From contig NC_133537.1 in NCBI RefSeq assembly GCF_048544455.1, positions 70,775,634-70,839,633 on the forward strand: a stretch of DNA of 64,000 bases, read 5' to 3'. How positions within the stretch are numbered: the first letter of the stretch is position 1; each line of letters starts with the position of its first letter. Below the pieces are notes generated by a model, which worked only from the letters and a program-made list of their open reading frames with translations, did not search any database and was not told where the DNA came from. Below are positions 33,409 through 46,639 of the stretch, piece by piece. Origin of the DNA: Silene latifolia (Eukaryota; Streptophyta; Magnoliopsida; Caryophyllales; Caryophyllaceae). Position numbers and translations under genes: made by a program.

Positions 33409-35149
33409 GGAAAACCCGAAGAGGCTCAAAAACTTTTGCTGAGGGAAGAGAATTTGATGCAAAGCGTTTTATGTCGAATAAACACAAAGTAGAGGTCTTG
33501 TTAGACAATGGTGACCTTGATACCCTGGCGCTTGACTATCTTGCATCCCTTCATTCCTCCTATTTGTGTTTGCGTATAAGTAATGGGTTTCACCTCGAAC
33601 CTTATAATCTACATCGGTTTAGTAGATAATTTGGTTTTTGTCAAGACGTTCCCGGTGTATTAAGTCGTGATTCTGACAAACCTAAAGTAACATGCATTGA
33701 GGCACGGAAATATTGGCAAGTGTTTTTGTTTACAGGTAGCATGTCCCGCGTTTACCTTCCAAGTCCTTTGTTCAGATGGGATGAGAATATCATTCCTGGT
33801 TTTACTAAATGGTGGAAGGAATTCTACCTGAAGGATCTAAGAAAGAATGTCAACATCCTTGTGCATAGTATCGGGAGTGACCAAAAGACTAAGAAGCGTG
33901 ATCATCATGGGGAAACTAGAAATCAATCTCGAGAGCGAGTAGTTCCCCTGAAATCCAAAGTTGTTATCCCGAAGGCGAACGGCCATGCTGAGGACAACCA
34001 TCACAGCGATGCAGATTCTGAGATTGACCCTAAACATGGTCGTTGTGGCAAGAGAAAAATATCTGTCTTAGATGCAGATGACATCGGATTAGATGCCAAG
34101 ATTTTGTAGTGGGTGTGGAGTGCTTCAAGAATGCCTTCGCAAACACTGGTTAGTTTCTTTTCTTTTATGACCACCGTCTTTTTCTTTTTTTACTTGATCA
34201 TATATATTTTTTTAGGAAGGTGAATGTGCCTTGGAGATAGCCTCACTTGCTCCGAAATATCATCTTCTACATCGTCCGCCAAAGATCAGGCCTGGTAAAG
34301 GGAAGGAGCTCGTCATTCTTAACAAATCAACACCCGTAGGAGACTCTTCCAGTCCAGCATATCTGGGGAGTCAGACTGGCAGCTCGTTTTCCAATGGTAA
34401 TCAGATTGCTATGGACAGTCCAGTCTTAGCTCATATGTCTCCTCTTCACAAGCCTGACGATCGAAGGAAGGCGTTTAAGCCTCTAACAATACCATTTAAA
34501 CCTACCACACTTCCTACGTGCTCCAGTGTCTCATTTCGTCCACCTCCTTAACTTAAGGGGATTTTTGACAGAGCACTAGAAGCGATCCACTTGCAGCTCT
34601 TAGGAGATTTAAAAAATAAAAGTTTCTCTGATATAGGGGAAGTGGCAATGAAGGCTAATGGGTGTTATGAGAGCATTCGACAACTTAAAGGTGACTATTC
34701 TTCACAACAGGCGCGAGTGGATTCTTACGTGGATGCGGTCCATGCTTACCTTGCACTCGAGAAGCAGGCAGCGAAGTGTTATCACCCTGCATTGTTAGAG
34801 GACAAAAGGCTGGAGTTGCATCAAAAGATTGAGCATACCAAATCACTTCATGATAAGGCGCAAGAAGAGAATAAACAGCAAGCTGTGGAACTTTCTGTTA
34901 TTCTGGAAGAAATAAACGCCCTTGAACTTAAACTCAAGCAAGCGCGAGAGAAGGAAAAGACATTGCGAAGCAATTTAGAAGCTGGGGATACATCTTTAAT
35001 CGACTTGCAAGATGATCTTCAGAAGTCAGAGAGAGAATTAACCGAGCTCGATAATATTCCTGTTTTGAACCCTGAAGAGGAAGCCTTACTTGAAGAGTGA
35101 AGGGTTGAATTGGAAGAGAAGCGTACTTCTCTTGATGTTGATCCATAGG
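33409..35149 (+). pseudogene. Plant mobile domain gene with coiled coil, antisense in Tat element 2
   Basis: 5' end lost at the Tekay LTR. Then ISNGFHLEPYNLHRFSR, a TAA at a usual Gln (33627-33629), and FGFCQDVPG: together the plant-mobile-domain signature seen in transposon proteins (HRFSRQFGxxQDVP). VYLPSPLFRWDENI follows, then a basic linker with several Lys/Arg runs. Intron 34149-34215 (GTTAGT..TTTTTTTAG). The exon after it has a stop at 34549-34551, then a long coiled coil (34591-35097; many Leu/Glu/Lys heptads), stop TGA 35098-35100 and a last in-frame stretch. Same position and strand relation to the polyprotein as the genes in the Ogre. Confidence 0.68.
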
Positions 35150-35262
35150 CACTTAGATTGTCAGCTTATCTAGATTTCATCCTTCATTCATTTTTTTTTC
35201 GTAGCTTAATGGACCAATTGCTTCTAAGATGTTTGTATGTTTGTTGAACCATATAGATATAT
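35150..35262. other. Short spacer after antisense gene
   Basis: AT-rich, probably the gene's 3' untranslated region. Confidence 0.3.
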
Positions 35263-37085
35263 ATGTTTGTGTTTTGATGATGTCAAGAGTTATTTTTATT
35301 TCATATACTCGGTGCGCGTAATTGTTTGTTTAGTCTTTTAGATTGGACTTACTCATTACGAGCATTAAGGAATTGTGATGGAAGTATATCGTGATCAAGC
35401 CTCAATCAAAGATCAAGATCATACAAGTTATTAAAGTATTATTCAAGCGTACTTGAGAAGATGAAGCTCATTTAAAGATTAATCAAGCTTGGATATTAAA
35501 GGAGCCAACATTCGAAGATCTCCTAAGAAGATTAGATTAGTGTAGGTCGTTGTCTCGTAATGGTAACTTAACAATGCAATTCTTAAGTAAGTAAAGTTAT
35601 AGCTTCACAGCTATAACATTGCTTATAAAAGAACTCAATGTTATAGCTCTTCTACTATAACATTGAGATGTGAAGTTTATAAAACACACGACAAAATAGT
35701 TTTTGGAAAACCTTTTTAAATGTTTTAGTAAAAGTATTTGTTTTACAAGAGAGCTTATTTTAATATTGAGTATGGTTTTACTATGAGCTTATAAATAGTA
35801 ATTATGATTGAATCAACTTATGAGTTAAGGCATCTAGCTAATTAGGGTTTCTAGTTTCTACATACTCTAAAAAACCCTAAACCTAATTTATCTTACCTAA
35901 GGTTTTCGTGAAAGAGGATTGGGCTTATGAGTCGTTTCTTTGTCATACACGGTTACTCTTTGTACAAGTTAAGGTTTTATGTAAATCTTTATAATATTTG
36001 ATTAGAGATTTAATATCTCTTTTATATTTTTTTGATTTATTCTTTCCTAACTTATAAGATATTATTTTTGCAATGATAGAAGGAAAAGATTGAGTAAATC
36101 TTTAAAATAATATTTGATTAGAGATTTGTTATCTCTTTGTTATTTGATTTATTCTTTTATATCTTATAAAAATATTAGGGATGAATAGTGTCGCGTGAAC
36201 AGTAAAACGTGAATAGTAATTTCTTTCTTGCACAATAAGCCTTTGCTTGGATAAGGGTTAAGTTATTAGGATAATATTTGTTAGAGACTTTTTATCTCCT
36301 TAGATTATCTTTCCTAATCTTCAAGATATTGGGGAGTTGTTAAGATAGGAAGATATTATTTATTAAGACAAGTCTTGGAGAAGAATTAAGGAAGATTTAA
36401 CCTAATTCTTTCTTGCTTTACAAGACTTCCACACAGCATTTAGGGTTTTTGCTAAACCGAAAACCTTGCTCCTCTTTTACTATAAATACTCCATACTTTA
36501 CATCATTAAAAGTTAAGACTTTTGAGCATAACTTTAATTTATTTTAAGAAAGCAAAAACCGTGTGTTTCAAACAAGAAAACCGTTTTGCAATTTTCGAAA
36601 AAGGTCGTGTATTTTATAAACTCGTGCATTCGTTCTTTCGTTATCGTTATAAGATAATAGTGCTTAATTGATTTCTTACTCGTTCATTAACGTGAACTTT
36701 TAGTAGAATCAACAGTGCTTTCTTATTAGCGTAAGTTAGTCACTCGAGTATTTAACGGTACTCACTTGAGTTAAAACTAGGATTAGTTGTAGGAGTTGGG
36801 TTAGTAAATTCGTAATCCGTAGAAAGGTACTAAATTTATTAATCGAGAATAGTGGACGTAGGTTTCGATTTGTGAAACTGAACCACTTCAAAAACCGTGC
36901 GTCTCTCTCTTTCGTTCGTTTGTTTATTTCGTTCTTATTCGTTAATTAGTTAATTAGTTAAAGTTTAATCAATAAACTTTAAATAATTAATTATACACTT
37001 GCAATCGAAAAAGTGAGCGAAAGTTTTTAAATCCTAAATTCACCCCCCCCCCCCTCCCTCTTAAGTATTTCGGATCGATAGACTC
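35263..37085 (+). repeat. Probable Copia (SIRE-like) LTR, solo or truncated
   Basis: Begins near TGTTTGTGTTTTGATGATG and includes near its end TTCACCCCCCCCCC CTCCCTC (37040-37060), a combination common in SIRE/Angela-type Copia LTRs. Internal repeats of GAGATTTAATATCTC-like hairpins and AAGATATTA occur at 36000-36350. No primer site follows and I could not find a target duplication, so borders are approximate. Confidence 0.4.
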
Positions 37086-37573
<488 letters not shown>

Positions 37574-37646
37574 CCAGTTTGACCTCTTGCTTAGGAGCTT
37601 TGATGTGCAGTTTACGCTCATGCTTAGGAGCCTTCACTATTGGGGT

Positions 37647-37742
37647 TTAAGAATAGTAGTGCTTCAAAAACTTTTCATTGATTGGGCCTACCCGAACGTC
37701 GTCTTCATCCATGATTTTGTAAGCACCATTGTGTAGACCTCC
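37647..37742 (-). pseudogene. Tat element 2 integrase, last 30 codons
   Basis: Minus strand: GAYKIMDEDDVRVGPINEKF followed by LKHYYS and TAA at 37647-37649, the usual integrase end of Tat elements. The preceding codons are on the other side of Copia 2, from 45013. Confidence 0.75.
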
Positions 37743-37747
37743 TGTAC
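37743..37747. other. Target site duplication of Copia 2, left
   Basis: TGTAC; right copy TATAC at 45013-45017 differs by one base. Confidence 0.6.
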
Positions 37748-39044
37748 TGTTGTAGTATGTGTCCTCAACAATAGTGCGATCACAAGTTTAAATCTCAAGT
37801 TAAGAATACGAAAGGGATGATTCATTTAAATAGTCAACTGATCAACATTAATCGGTAACTATTGGCATGCTAGAGTTTGACGTTACTGTCATAGGACGGT
37901 GGTGGTCAGTTGATCCCTTAAGGTCACACCTAAAGGATGATGCCCTTATCACTAAAGTTAATTAGTTGTATTTTGATACAAGTTAATTAATTCCTTAAAA
38001 AAGAACAATTTATATTTTGAAAGGAAATATGTATCTTATTGTAATTCGATTAAATAAGATTCGATTTAGTGGATTAATATATTAATATATTAATTTACTA
38101 AATTATGTTGAGGTTTTATAAATATTTCGAGGTAGAAGTAATTAGTTATTTACATTTACAAGAGGTTGTAAATTTAAGTAACTATCTATTATGGGGACCC
38201 ATTGTATGTTGATATAATGGTAAAATATTACTCAATAAGTTGAGTGAATATATGTTTATTAATTTGTCAAATAATTGTTGTACGATCAAATTAATATTTA
38301 ATTATGTAAGATAATTAAACATAAGACTTATAAGCATTTGTGGGACAAATATTATAAGAAAAAAATGGACCCATATAGGCACATGTGTACCGTCTAAAGT
38401 ATGTAGATGGTTAAGTTTTTGATTTTGTCATTTTGTTGTTGGAAAGATGCTCCAACAACTTATGACACACTTTAATCATAGCATACTAAAAGTGTATTTG
38501 CATAAGTTAAAAAAAAAAGACTACAAATGCCTTATGGGAGGGCATTTGGACGGTACAAGCAAGGTAGAGGAGAATATTGTTCTTCTCATTTTTACTCTAC
38601 CACACACATGCAAAAAACCTCTCTCTCATATTTTGTTTTTCCTTTCTCTAAAACTTGAGAAGTTTAATCTAAATTGTTCTATAACACTACTAATGTTATT
38701 AATGTAATATATGAGTATTAGTAGTCATTTTTAAGGGAGACTACTAAATAAATATCTAGCTAATATTATTTAGTAGTGATAAGGGCTAATCTTGGGTGCA
38801 ATCAAAAGGAAGGCTCCTAATATAGAGTCTTGGAGGATCATCTTAATACTCATCATAGCTCAAGAACAAGTGAAGGTAGGAGACCTTACTTGTGCCCAAA
38901 ATCCGAAAATAACAATGTAAGAATCATTGTTTTCTCACTTCATGCCTTATTTAGTTATGCATGCACTAGATCTAAAGAAGTCTAATTAATATGTTAATTA
39001 GTTCATCATTAGAGGAGTCTAATAATAGGTATATGAACCTAACA
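37748..39044 (+). repeat. Copia 2 5' LTR
   Basis: TGTTGTAGTATGTG to CCTAACA. Same family as the Copia 1 LTR. Confidence 0.9.
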
Positions 39045-39046
39045 AT

Positions 39047-39058
39047 TGGTATCAGAGC
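39047..39058 (+). other. Copia 2 primer binding site
   Basis: TGGTATCAGAGC, complementary to the 3' end of initiator tRNA-Met, two bases after the LTR. Confidence 0.9.
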
Positions 39059-41466
39059 ATAGGATGTTGCATGCATAATCGATTTATAGTTTTTTCGAGT
39101 TATTAGTAACTTAATTAAAACTAAAAATTTGTGATTAATTAGATTAAGTCACGAAATCACGATGCATGTTATATATTCTGGTCCTAAAATGTTTTTAGGT
39201 CATTTTTATGATTTATGGTATTTTATTGCTCATTTAATGATTTTTAGTGAAATAATTACATTTTTATGAGTAAAATGAACTTTTATTTACTAAAAAGAAT
39301 TAAACTTCATTAATGGCCGTAATTTTTTAGTATTACCTCACATGAATATTTTATGTATTGTATGTAAAATTTCGTATTAATGTGATTAATATTTCATGAT
39401 TTATGATTTTTATGAGATAAAAATGAATTAAATGGAGGTAAAATGGTTAAATATAGTTAAACTTCGAAATAGGCCATGAAATTTTAATATGTTGTCACAT
39501 GCATGTTTTACTCACTGTGTGTAAAATTTGAGATGAACTTGATTCATTTAGCATGATTTATGAATTTTTAGTGTAAAAATGACATAAATAGTGACTATTT
39601 TAGCATAAACAGCTAAAACGAATTACATGGCATGAGAAAATTATTTTAGGTTTCATTTATATCCCACTTATCAGATATAAAGTTGTAAAATTGATTAGAT
39701 TAATTTTGAATACTTTAGATGTTTTATTTGATAAAACCGATAAATTGCAACTATATTTTCTCGAAATACAATTCGAAACTTTTAACCATGATTTTTGACA
39801 TTATGAGTGTCATGGAAATATTTCAGAATGTTCAAAAATTTAAATTCAAATTTTGAAATTATTGTAATTTAATTTGGATTTATTTCATAATAGTTATGAT
39901 TTTAAGGTCAAAATGAGCATAAAATTATATAAAGTTGAGTTATTGTCAAAAATTGAGTGATGACTAATTTTTGAGACCTAAGTATGTTAGGTCAATTAAC
40001 TTGAGCTTAAATTTGATTTAAGTATTGATTTGTGATTTTAATAAGTTATTATCACGCATTTCCATAAAACCGGGTTATATAAATGATGTAAGTTAAATAG
40101 GGCGATTTGGCACATAATTTGGCATGATAGACACATATTGTAATGCTGAATATTTCAATTGTTGAATGTCTTTTTATTTATATAATTTTGAATTATGTAA
40201 TTTTATCTTAGTATGGCCTTAGTTTTAATCGATATTACTCGTAATGAAAGTGAATATTGATTCGGTTGTAATTTAATGTGATCTCGCATCACTTTTATTT
40301 TTTCTAGTTTTTCATTTTACAAATTTATAATAGGAATAGCTATGTATTTTTATTATTATTTGTAATTCCGGAGTTCCTTCAAGACGGTGTCATTCGGAAA
40401 GGTGTTCCGACAAAGACGGTGTTCTTGGGAGGCGTGCAACTTGAAGATTCAAGGGACCAAAGGAGTTGGTTTCGGAATATGTAATAGATTATTTGATTTT
40501 CTATTTTAGGAAGGCCATACTAAGAATATATTATTGCTTTGCATTTCTTTTAATACGTTGCATGCATTGCCAAATCGTCATAACAACACACGCATTTCAT
40601 ATCGAGTCATCGACCGTGTCAATTATAATTATCATAGTTCACCACTTTTGTTCACGTAAAACGTTGTAGATAATAAATTGACAAGACCTCTCACAAATAA
40701 TAATTGAGAATTAGCCTTACCAAATAGTAGAACCATGAATCCCAATTTCATAAGGAAGTAGGCTCGGCTCACCGGAGTGATAAACGTGTTACGTTGGGTA
40801 AGTGGGTAATAAATCGTTATTACATCGAAATTTGGATTGACCTCAACGGAAGTATTCGCGACCGTAGCCGCATGTGTTCCGGGCTTAAGATAAATATTAA
40901 AGTAATTTTATCGACCGAGAGTTCTAGAAGTAGAATCGATTAAAGAGTTAATCCACCGAATTATATTGATTAGGGATGAATCGGCTCACCGTGCCCGAAT
41001 TAATACTCCCTCCTATTCATTTTAACTCTCCCCTTTCAAAAGGGCACGGAAATTAAGGGTAGGATTATTTTATTGTAAAGTATTGTGGTGGTGTAAGGTA
41101 ATTGGAGAGAGAGAAGGTATTATTGTGGGGTAAGATGATTAAAATAAGTATTTTTGTGGGGTAAGGTGATTAAAATAAGATAAAGTATGAGTATTGTGGG
41201 GTATTGTTGTGGGGTAAGGTGATTAAAATAAGTATAAAACTTTATTAAATAAAGAAAGGGGGAGAGTTATATGAATAGATGAAAAAGGAAAGGGAGAGAG
41301 TTAAAATGAATAGGAGGGAGTATGAATTTGGATCTCGGAATCATTTATAATAGTTAGGTAGAGGTCACTAAATAAATGCTAAAGCTTGTTTTAAATATTT
41401 ACAAGTTTTAAAACGATAAATGTTAATTATTTCCTTCATTTCCGTTTTTGTAGTTATTTATCCGCA
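39059..41466 (+). other. Copia 2 untranslated leader
   Basis: About 2.4 kb, AT-rich, no gene. Parts (for example 40261-40520 around GGAGTTCCTTCAAGACGGTG) are clearly similar to 22182-22480 of Copia 1. Carries a Stowaway MITE at 41005-41320. Confidence 0.75.
41005..41320. mobile_element. Stowaway-type MITE
   Basis: 316 bp with inverted ends CTCCCTCCTATTCATTTTAA / TTAAAATGAATAGGAGGGAG, flanked by TA (41003-41004 and 41321-41322). The interior has three copies of GTGGGGTAAGGTGATTAAAA. Copia 1 has the same surroundings with a single TA (about 21602-21603, opposite strand), a natural empty site. No coding capacity. Confidence 0.92.
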
Positions 41467-41940
41467 ATGGATTCATCTAAAACTATTACACCAATCACCA
41501 TTAATTCGTGGCTCCAATCATTCGATGAAAAGTGCTCCGAGTATGACAATGATACGATTAGAGAATTACGCTTTGGCATTGGTCAGGATGGAAATCTTTG
41601 CTACTTTACCACTTCCACACCTCCCACTCCGATATTAATGCCCACCTCTTTGGTAGGAGAATCTTGTGAAGAAAATCTCACTAATTCTAAGGCATCATTG
41701 TTTGTAGAAGCAAGGAGAAATATTAATTTCAGTGGGAGTTCTAGCAAGAATGTCCTTGCAAATAAAAGGAGTAATGGTATTATTAAAGGAAAGGCAAAGA
41801 AGGGTAAGAAACCTAAACCCGATTGTGAATTGGAAGTAGTTATTGAGACTACCACAACCAAAACAAAGAAGGGTGCCCAATCCTACGACGAATGTCATTA
41901 TTGTAATGTCATGGGCCATTGAAAGCGAAATTTAACAAAT
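41467..41940 (+). pseudogene. Copia 2 gag, shortened
   Basis: ATG 41467 opens 151 codons: an N-terminus with ITINSWLQSFDEKC, then a jump to a basic Lys-rich region and the zinc knuckle CHYCNVMGH, where TGA replaces the usual Trp before KRN. The capsid middle is missing compared with normal Copia gag. No pol follows. Confidence 0.6.
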
Positions 41941-43069
41941 TACATGGATCAGACTCGCATATGACATGAATCAAGCTGCCATAAAAGAGCTGGTCTTTTA
42001 TGTGCTAACACGTCAGTCTAGACAAGCTTCTATTACCTCACCATATATGCTTGTGACTCACACAACTATCTCTTAAGAAGATAAATGTATTTCTAAGAGA
42101 TAGAGTGGGAGTAGATCGTCACAAACATGTCTTATAATTAATGTGTTACTTTTCGAAAGTAATGGAACTATAATCTATTGAGATAGAGTGAGAGTAATGT
42201 GTTACTTTTTGAAAGTAATTGAACTATAATCTATTGAGATAGAGTGGTAGTGAAGCACACGTGTCTTATTGTTAATATGTTACTTTTCAAAAGTAAAGGT
42301 ATAATGACCTTGTCCCAAATCGAATTTGTTGCATACAAGCCATAGCATTACAATTCAAAAATTATCACTCAAGAGTAAATTTACGTAAAGGTAATGGTCT
42401 CCTTAAAGTGAATAGAGCTTTAGAGTACCTAAGTGCATAGATTGACATGAAGATGTTAATCAAGATAAATCATGTTAGGAATTGCCACATTTCACTTTGT
42501 TGAAGAATGGCAAATGATATTGAAAATTCGCTTTTCTAAAATGAGAATTTAGAAAAGGATGTGTATGGAACATAAAATCTTAGATAAAGATCTAAGAATC
42601 CTAACATATTATGCAAAGCTTTCTTAAGTGATCCTATAATGGTCTTAAGCAAGCATCAAAGGATTATAATTTTCGTTCATATGATAATTGAGAATGTTTT
42701 CATTCACATTGTTAATGAATCATATTTATACATGAAGTTAAGTGGGAGTATCTTCCAAGTAGAAGAGTCCAAGTCTAGTAAGAAGACTAGACATCTACTT
42801 AGATAAATTCATGTTATTAGAAATGACATTGAATGGGAGGAAATAGCAATTCATAAAGTTGGAATGTATGGATAAATGGTATATCCACTTACCAAGCTTT
42901 TATTACATTTTAACTAGTGTAAAAGGTACACTATAGATTATAAGATATGAAGTAGTAATAGTGTATTGACTATTCATATATGATAATCGCATTTATCGTT
43001 TGAGTTTCTTTAAACTCATTTATTAATTTGTTAAATCCAAATGGGTTGCTGAGACAATATTAAACCCCA
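41941..43069 (+). other. Copia 2 interior without coding motifs
   Basis: AT-rich; repeated phrases such as GATAGAGTGGGAGTA and TTACTTTTCGAAAGTAAT (42090-42300) suggest small local duplications. Where a complete element would hold integrase to RNase H nothing recognisable remains. Confidence 0.5.
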
Positions 43070-43704
43070 TTGAAGTGAACTAGATTAACATAGTATTCGC
43101 CCCTGGTTACTTAAAGGAGGTGACGTCTCAAAGTGACTAGAGTGTGATGCGATTGATGGCAAGTTCAAGTGCCATAGAGTCATATGGGATGACTAGTCGA
43201 TAACATAGACGGACTGTATGGGACGCTCTGTCGGGCAGTGACCGCTTATAGATTTCTAGTAATTCATAAAGCCTGGTCGTGGCAAGAGCTACTATAGTAT
43301 TCTTATGAGTCAATTCTTTTGACTAGAGATTATTCGCCCAAGTTGGCACAAATTTCTGAATGGCTTTGATATATACTCTACGACTGTCGTAACTGAAGTC
43401 AAAAGAGTAGATTTTGGGTTATGATGAATTGTGGCTATACGAAGGGAATAGTGCGATAGGAATTGTCCACCCCCTTGTCAGGGTTATTCGAAATCTCAAG
43501 GCCACTCGAGGAGCAGTGAACTAAAAATGCGTGACCATGCTCGGAAGGTATCTACGGTAGATAATTTCGGTCAGACAGTTACTCTCCAGATCGAGGAAAC
43601 CACTCAAGATATGATCAAATGTAAGTACGACCTGCAAGACACATTGCATTAAGTGGGAGATTGTAATAGGACAAGAGAATTGGTGAAGCACACTTGTCTC
43701 GGAC
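43070..43704 (+). other. Copia 2 conserved 3' noncoding region
   Basis: Matches 17513-18190 (inverse) of Copia 1 closely, while their coding parts do not match. Confidence 0.7.
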
Positions 43705-43715
43705 AAGTGGGAGAT
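43705..43715 (+). other. Copia 2 polypurine tract
   Basis: AAGTGGGAGAT directly before the 3' LTR. Confidence 0.85.
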
Positions 43716-45012
43716 TGTTGGAGTATGTGTCCTCAACAATAGTGAGATCACATGTTTAAATCTCAAGTTAAGAATACGAAAGGGATGATTCATTTAAATA
43801 GTCAACTGATCAACATTAATCGGTAACGATTGTCTTGCTAGAGTTTGACGTTACTGTCGTAGGACGGTGGTGGTCAGTTGATTCCTTAAGGTCACACCTA
43901 AAGGATGATGCCCTTATCACTAAAGTTAATTAGTTGTATTTTGATACAAGTTAATTAATTCCTTAAATAAGAACAATTTATATTTTGAAAGGAAATATGT
44001 ATTTTATTGTAATTCGATTAAATAAGATTCGATTTAGTGGATTAATATATTAATATATTAATTTACTAAATTATGTTGAGGTTTTATAAATATTTCGAGG
44101 TAGAAGTAATTAGTTATTTACATTTGCAAGAGGTTGTAAATTTAACTAACTAGCTATTATGGGGACCCATTATATGTTGATATAATGGTAAAATATTACT
44201 CAATAAGTTGTGTGAATATATGTTTATTAATTTGTCACATAATTGTTGTATGATCAAATTAATATTTAATTATGTAAGATAATTAAACATCAGACTTATA
44301 AGCATTTGTGGGACAAATATTATAAGACAAAAATCGACCCATATAGGCACATGTGTACCGTCCAAAGTATGTAGATGGTTAAGTTTTTGGTTTTGTCATT
44401 TTGTTGTTGGAAAGATGCTCCAAGAACTTATGACACACTTTAATCATAGCCTACTAAAAGTGTATTTGCATAAGTTAAAAGAAAAAGACTACAAATATCT
44501 TATGGGAGGGCATTTGGACGGTATAGGCAAGGTAGAGGAGAATATTGTTCTTCTCATTTTTACTCTACCACACACATGCAAAAAACCTCTCTCTCATATT
44601 TTGTTTTTCCTTTCTCTAAAACTTGAGAAGTTTAATCTAAATTGTTCTATAAGACTACAAATATTATTAGTGTAATATATGAGTATTAGTAGTCATTTTT
44701 AAGGGAGACTACTAAATAAATATCTAACTAATATTATTTAGTAGTGATAAGGGCAAATCTTGGGTGCAATGAAAAGGAGGGCTCCTAATATAGAGTCTTG
44801 GAGGATCATCCTAATACTCATCATAGCTCAAGAACAAGTGAAGGTAGGAGTCCTTACTTGTGCCCAAAATCCGAAAATAACAATGTAAGAATCATTGTTT
44901 TCTCACTCCATACCTTATTTAGTTATGCAAGCACTAGATCTAAAGAAGTCTAATTAATATGTTAATTTGTTCATCATTAGTGGAGTCTAATAATAGGTAT
45001 ATTAACCTAAAA
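43716..45012 (+). repeat. Copia 2 3' LTR
   Basis: TGTTGGAGTATGTG to CCTAAAA; the final CA is mutated to AA compared with the left LTR. Confidence 0.88.
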
Positions 45013-46639
45013 TATACCGCATATGGACCATCCCACTTAGATCGAGAGGTTTATTTACCAACTGGTTTGTGAGAGATGATGATTGGCCTTCGTACCGCAA
45101 GTACCATGTCTCCTATTTGGAAATAATGAGAACGCACTTTTTTGTTGAATGTGCGTGACTACCTCGCTTGATAGCATTGAAGTTTTTTTTGAGCCTCTAG
45201 TCTTTTTTCATCGAGAGCCTCTAACTCTGCTAAACGCAACTTGTCATTGCCACATAAGGGGCAGCTATGCTTGGACGAGACGTAAGCTTTGGAACCCGGC
45301 AAGTCGAGATGGATCCAATCAAAGGCTCGTCATCCGTGAGTCCCTCCTGAATAGCGATGCGCAAGGAAGGGATCTGCAACTCCAAAGGCAACACGGCCCT
45401 CAACTCCATACACCAACGCGTACGGGGTTGCTTGAGTAGGTGTTTTGTATGTGGTACGATACGCCCACAATGCCTCACCAATTCTTTTATGCCATTCTCG
45501 CTTTGACTTTGCTACTACTTTCTTCATCAAGTTGCAAAGGGTTTTATTGAAGGCTTTAGCCAAGCCATTTGCAGAAGCGTAGTACATTGATGACTTGTAT
45601 TGTTTGAACTTGAACCTTTCTCCCATACTTGTCATGAGATGGTTCAAGAACTATTTCCCGTTGTCAGTTGTGATGCGCTGAGGTACACCATATCTGTAAA
45701 TGATATGGGTTCGAATGAAGTCCACAATATTTTCTTTCTTCACTTCCCGTAGTGTGATGGCTTCTGCCCATTTTGAGAATAGTCAGTGGCGACGAGAATA
45801 TATTCGTGTCCATTTGAGGCCTTTGGAGTAAGAGGTCTCATAACATAAAGCCCCCAAGCTTAAAAGGGCCATGAAGAAACAGTAGGGTGTAACGGCTCCG
45901 GCGGTTGGTGTATGAAGTTTGCATAAAACTGACAAGGTTCACACTTTTTTGCGAAGTCCATACAATCTTGCACCATGGTTGGCCACTCGATCATGAAGTT
46001 CAGGCCCAGATTGATGAGCGCCAAAAATGCCAGAGTGAGCTTCATGCATTGCTTCAGCAGTTTCGTCTTTGCTTAGACACCTCAACCACTGCCCTGTGAA
46101 AGAACATCTGTAGAGCGTCCCTTTATAGTGAATAAATTTTGGAGCACGTCGACGTATCTCTACTTTGTGTCTAGGATCATCAGGTAGTTTTTGGTGGTCC
46201 AAGAAATCAATTATAGGTTGATGTCAGTCATCTTCATCAGCTGTGTAGACATAGATCATGTTAGTTGAATCTACGTTTTCTTCTCCTTCAAGCAATGATA
46301 TTGCCCAATGGTTGCAGAATGGGGCTTGCATATACTCTTCTTTCCTAGTGCCAAAGTGGCTGCAAGATTTGCAAGCGCGTCAGCCAACTTATTGGCACTC
46401 CTTTGTACATGACCAATTTTGATCGAGTCAAGTTGATTAAGCAATTGAAAGGACATTTAATGTTAAGGAATTAAGTCTTCCTTTTTCACTTCGTATTCAT
46501 CAAGGACTTGGTTGACCAACAGCTTTGAGTCTACGTAGATGTCTATATCTCTGACGCCTATTTCGATCGCCATTTGGAGACCAAGTATGAGAGCTTGGTA
46601 TTCTGCCATATTATTTGTGGACAACTGAGTGAGCGTAAA
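45013..46639 (-). pseudogene. Tat element 2: end of RNase H and integrase
   Basis: Minus strand, several frames. From 46717 down: STNNMAEYQALILGLQMA and YVDSKLLVNQVL of the second RNase H; ANKLADALANLAA; integrase zinc domain (HEAHSGIFGAHQSGP, CEPCQFY); core DYFSKWAEA and TTDNGK; then YYASANGLAKAFNKTLCN, where Lys stands in place of the catalytic Glu; C-terminal KWDGPYAVY at 45018. Frameshifts near 45650, 45860, 46230 and 46460. An L1 splits the RNase H at 46639. Confidence 0.85.
46623..46639. other. Target site duplication of LINE 1, left
   Basis: AACTGAGTGAGCGTAAA; the right copy at 51465-51481 differs by one base. Joining the flanks at this point restores the RNase H frame of Tat element 2. 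Confidence 0.88.

Larger units (their letters stand above)
37748..45012 (+). mobile_element. Copia 2, deleted non-autonomous sibling of Copia 1
   Basis: LTRs 37748-39044 and 43716-45012, both 1297 bp. Primer site TGGTATCAGAGC at 39047-39058, polypurine tract AAGTGGGAGAT at 43705-43715. The 4.7-kb interior has a long leader, a shortened gag piece, then decayed sequence and a conserved 3' region; no integrase, RT or RNase H motif is seen. LTR, leader and 3' region match Copia 1 in the opposite orientation. It is inserted in the integrase end of Tat element 2. LTRs differ at roughly 4 percent by eye. Confidence 0.9.

Noticed and set aside
37040-37060. Poly-C run as an assembly gap or artefact
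   Set aside because: Such C runs are usual near the end of SIRE/Angela-type Copia LTRs.
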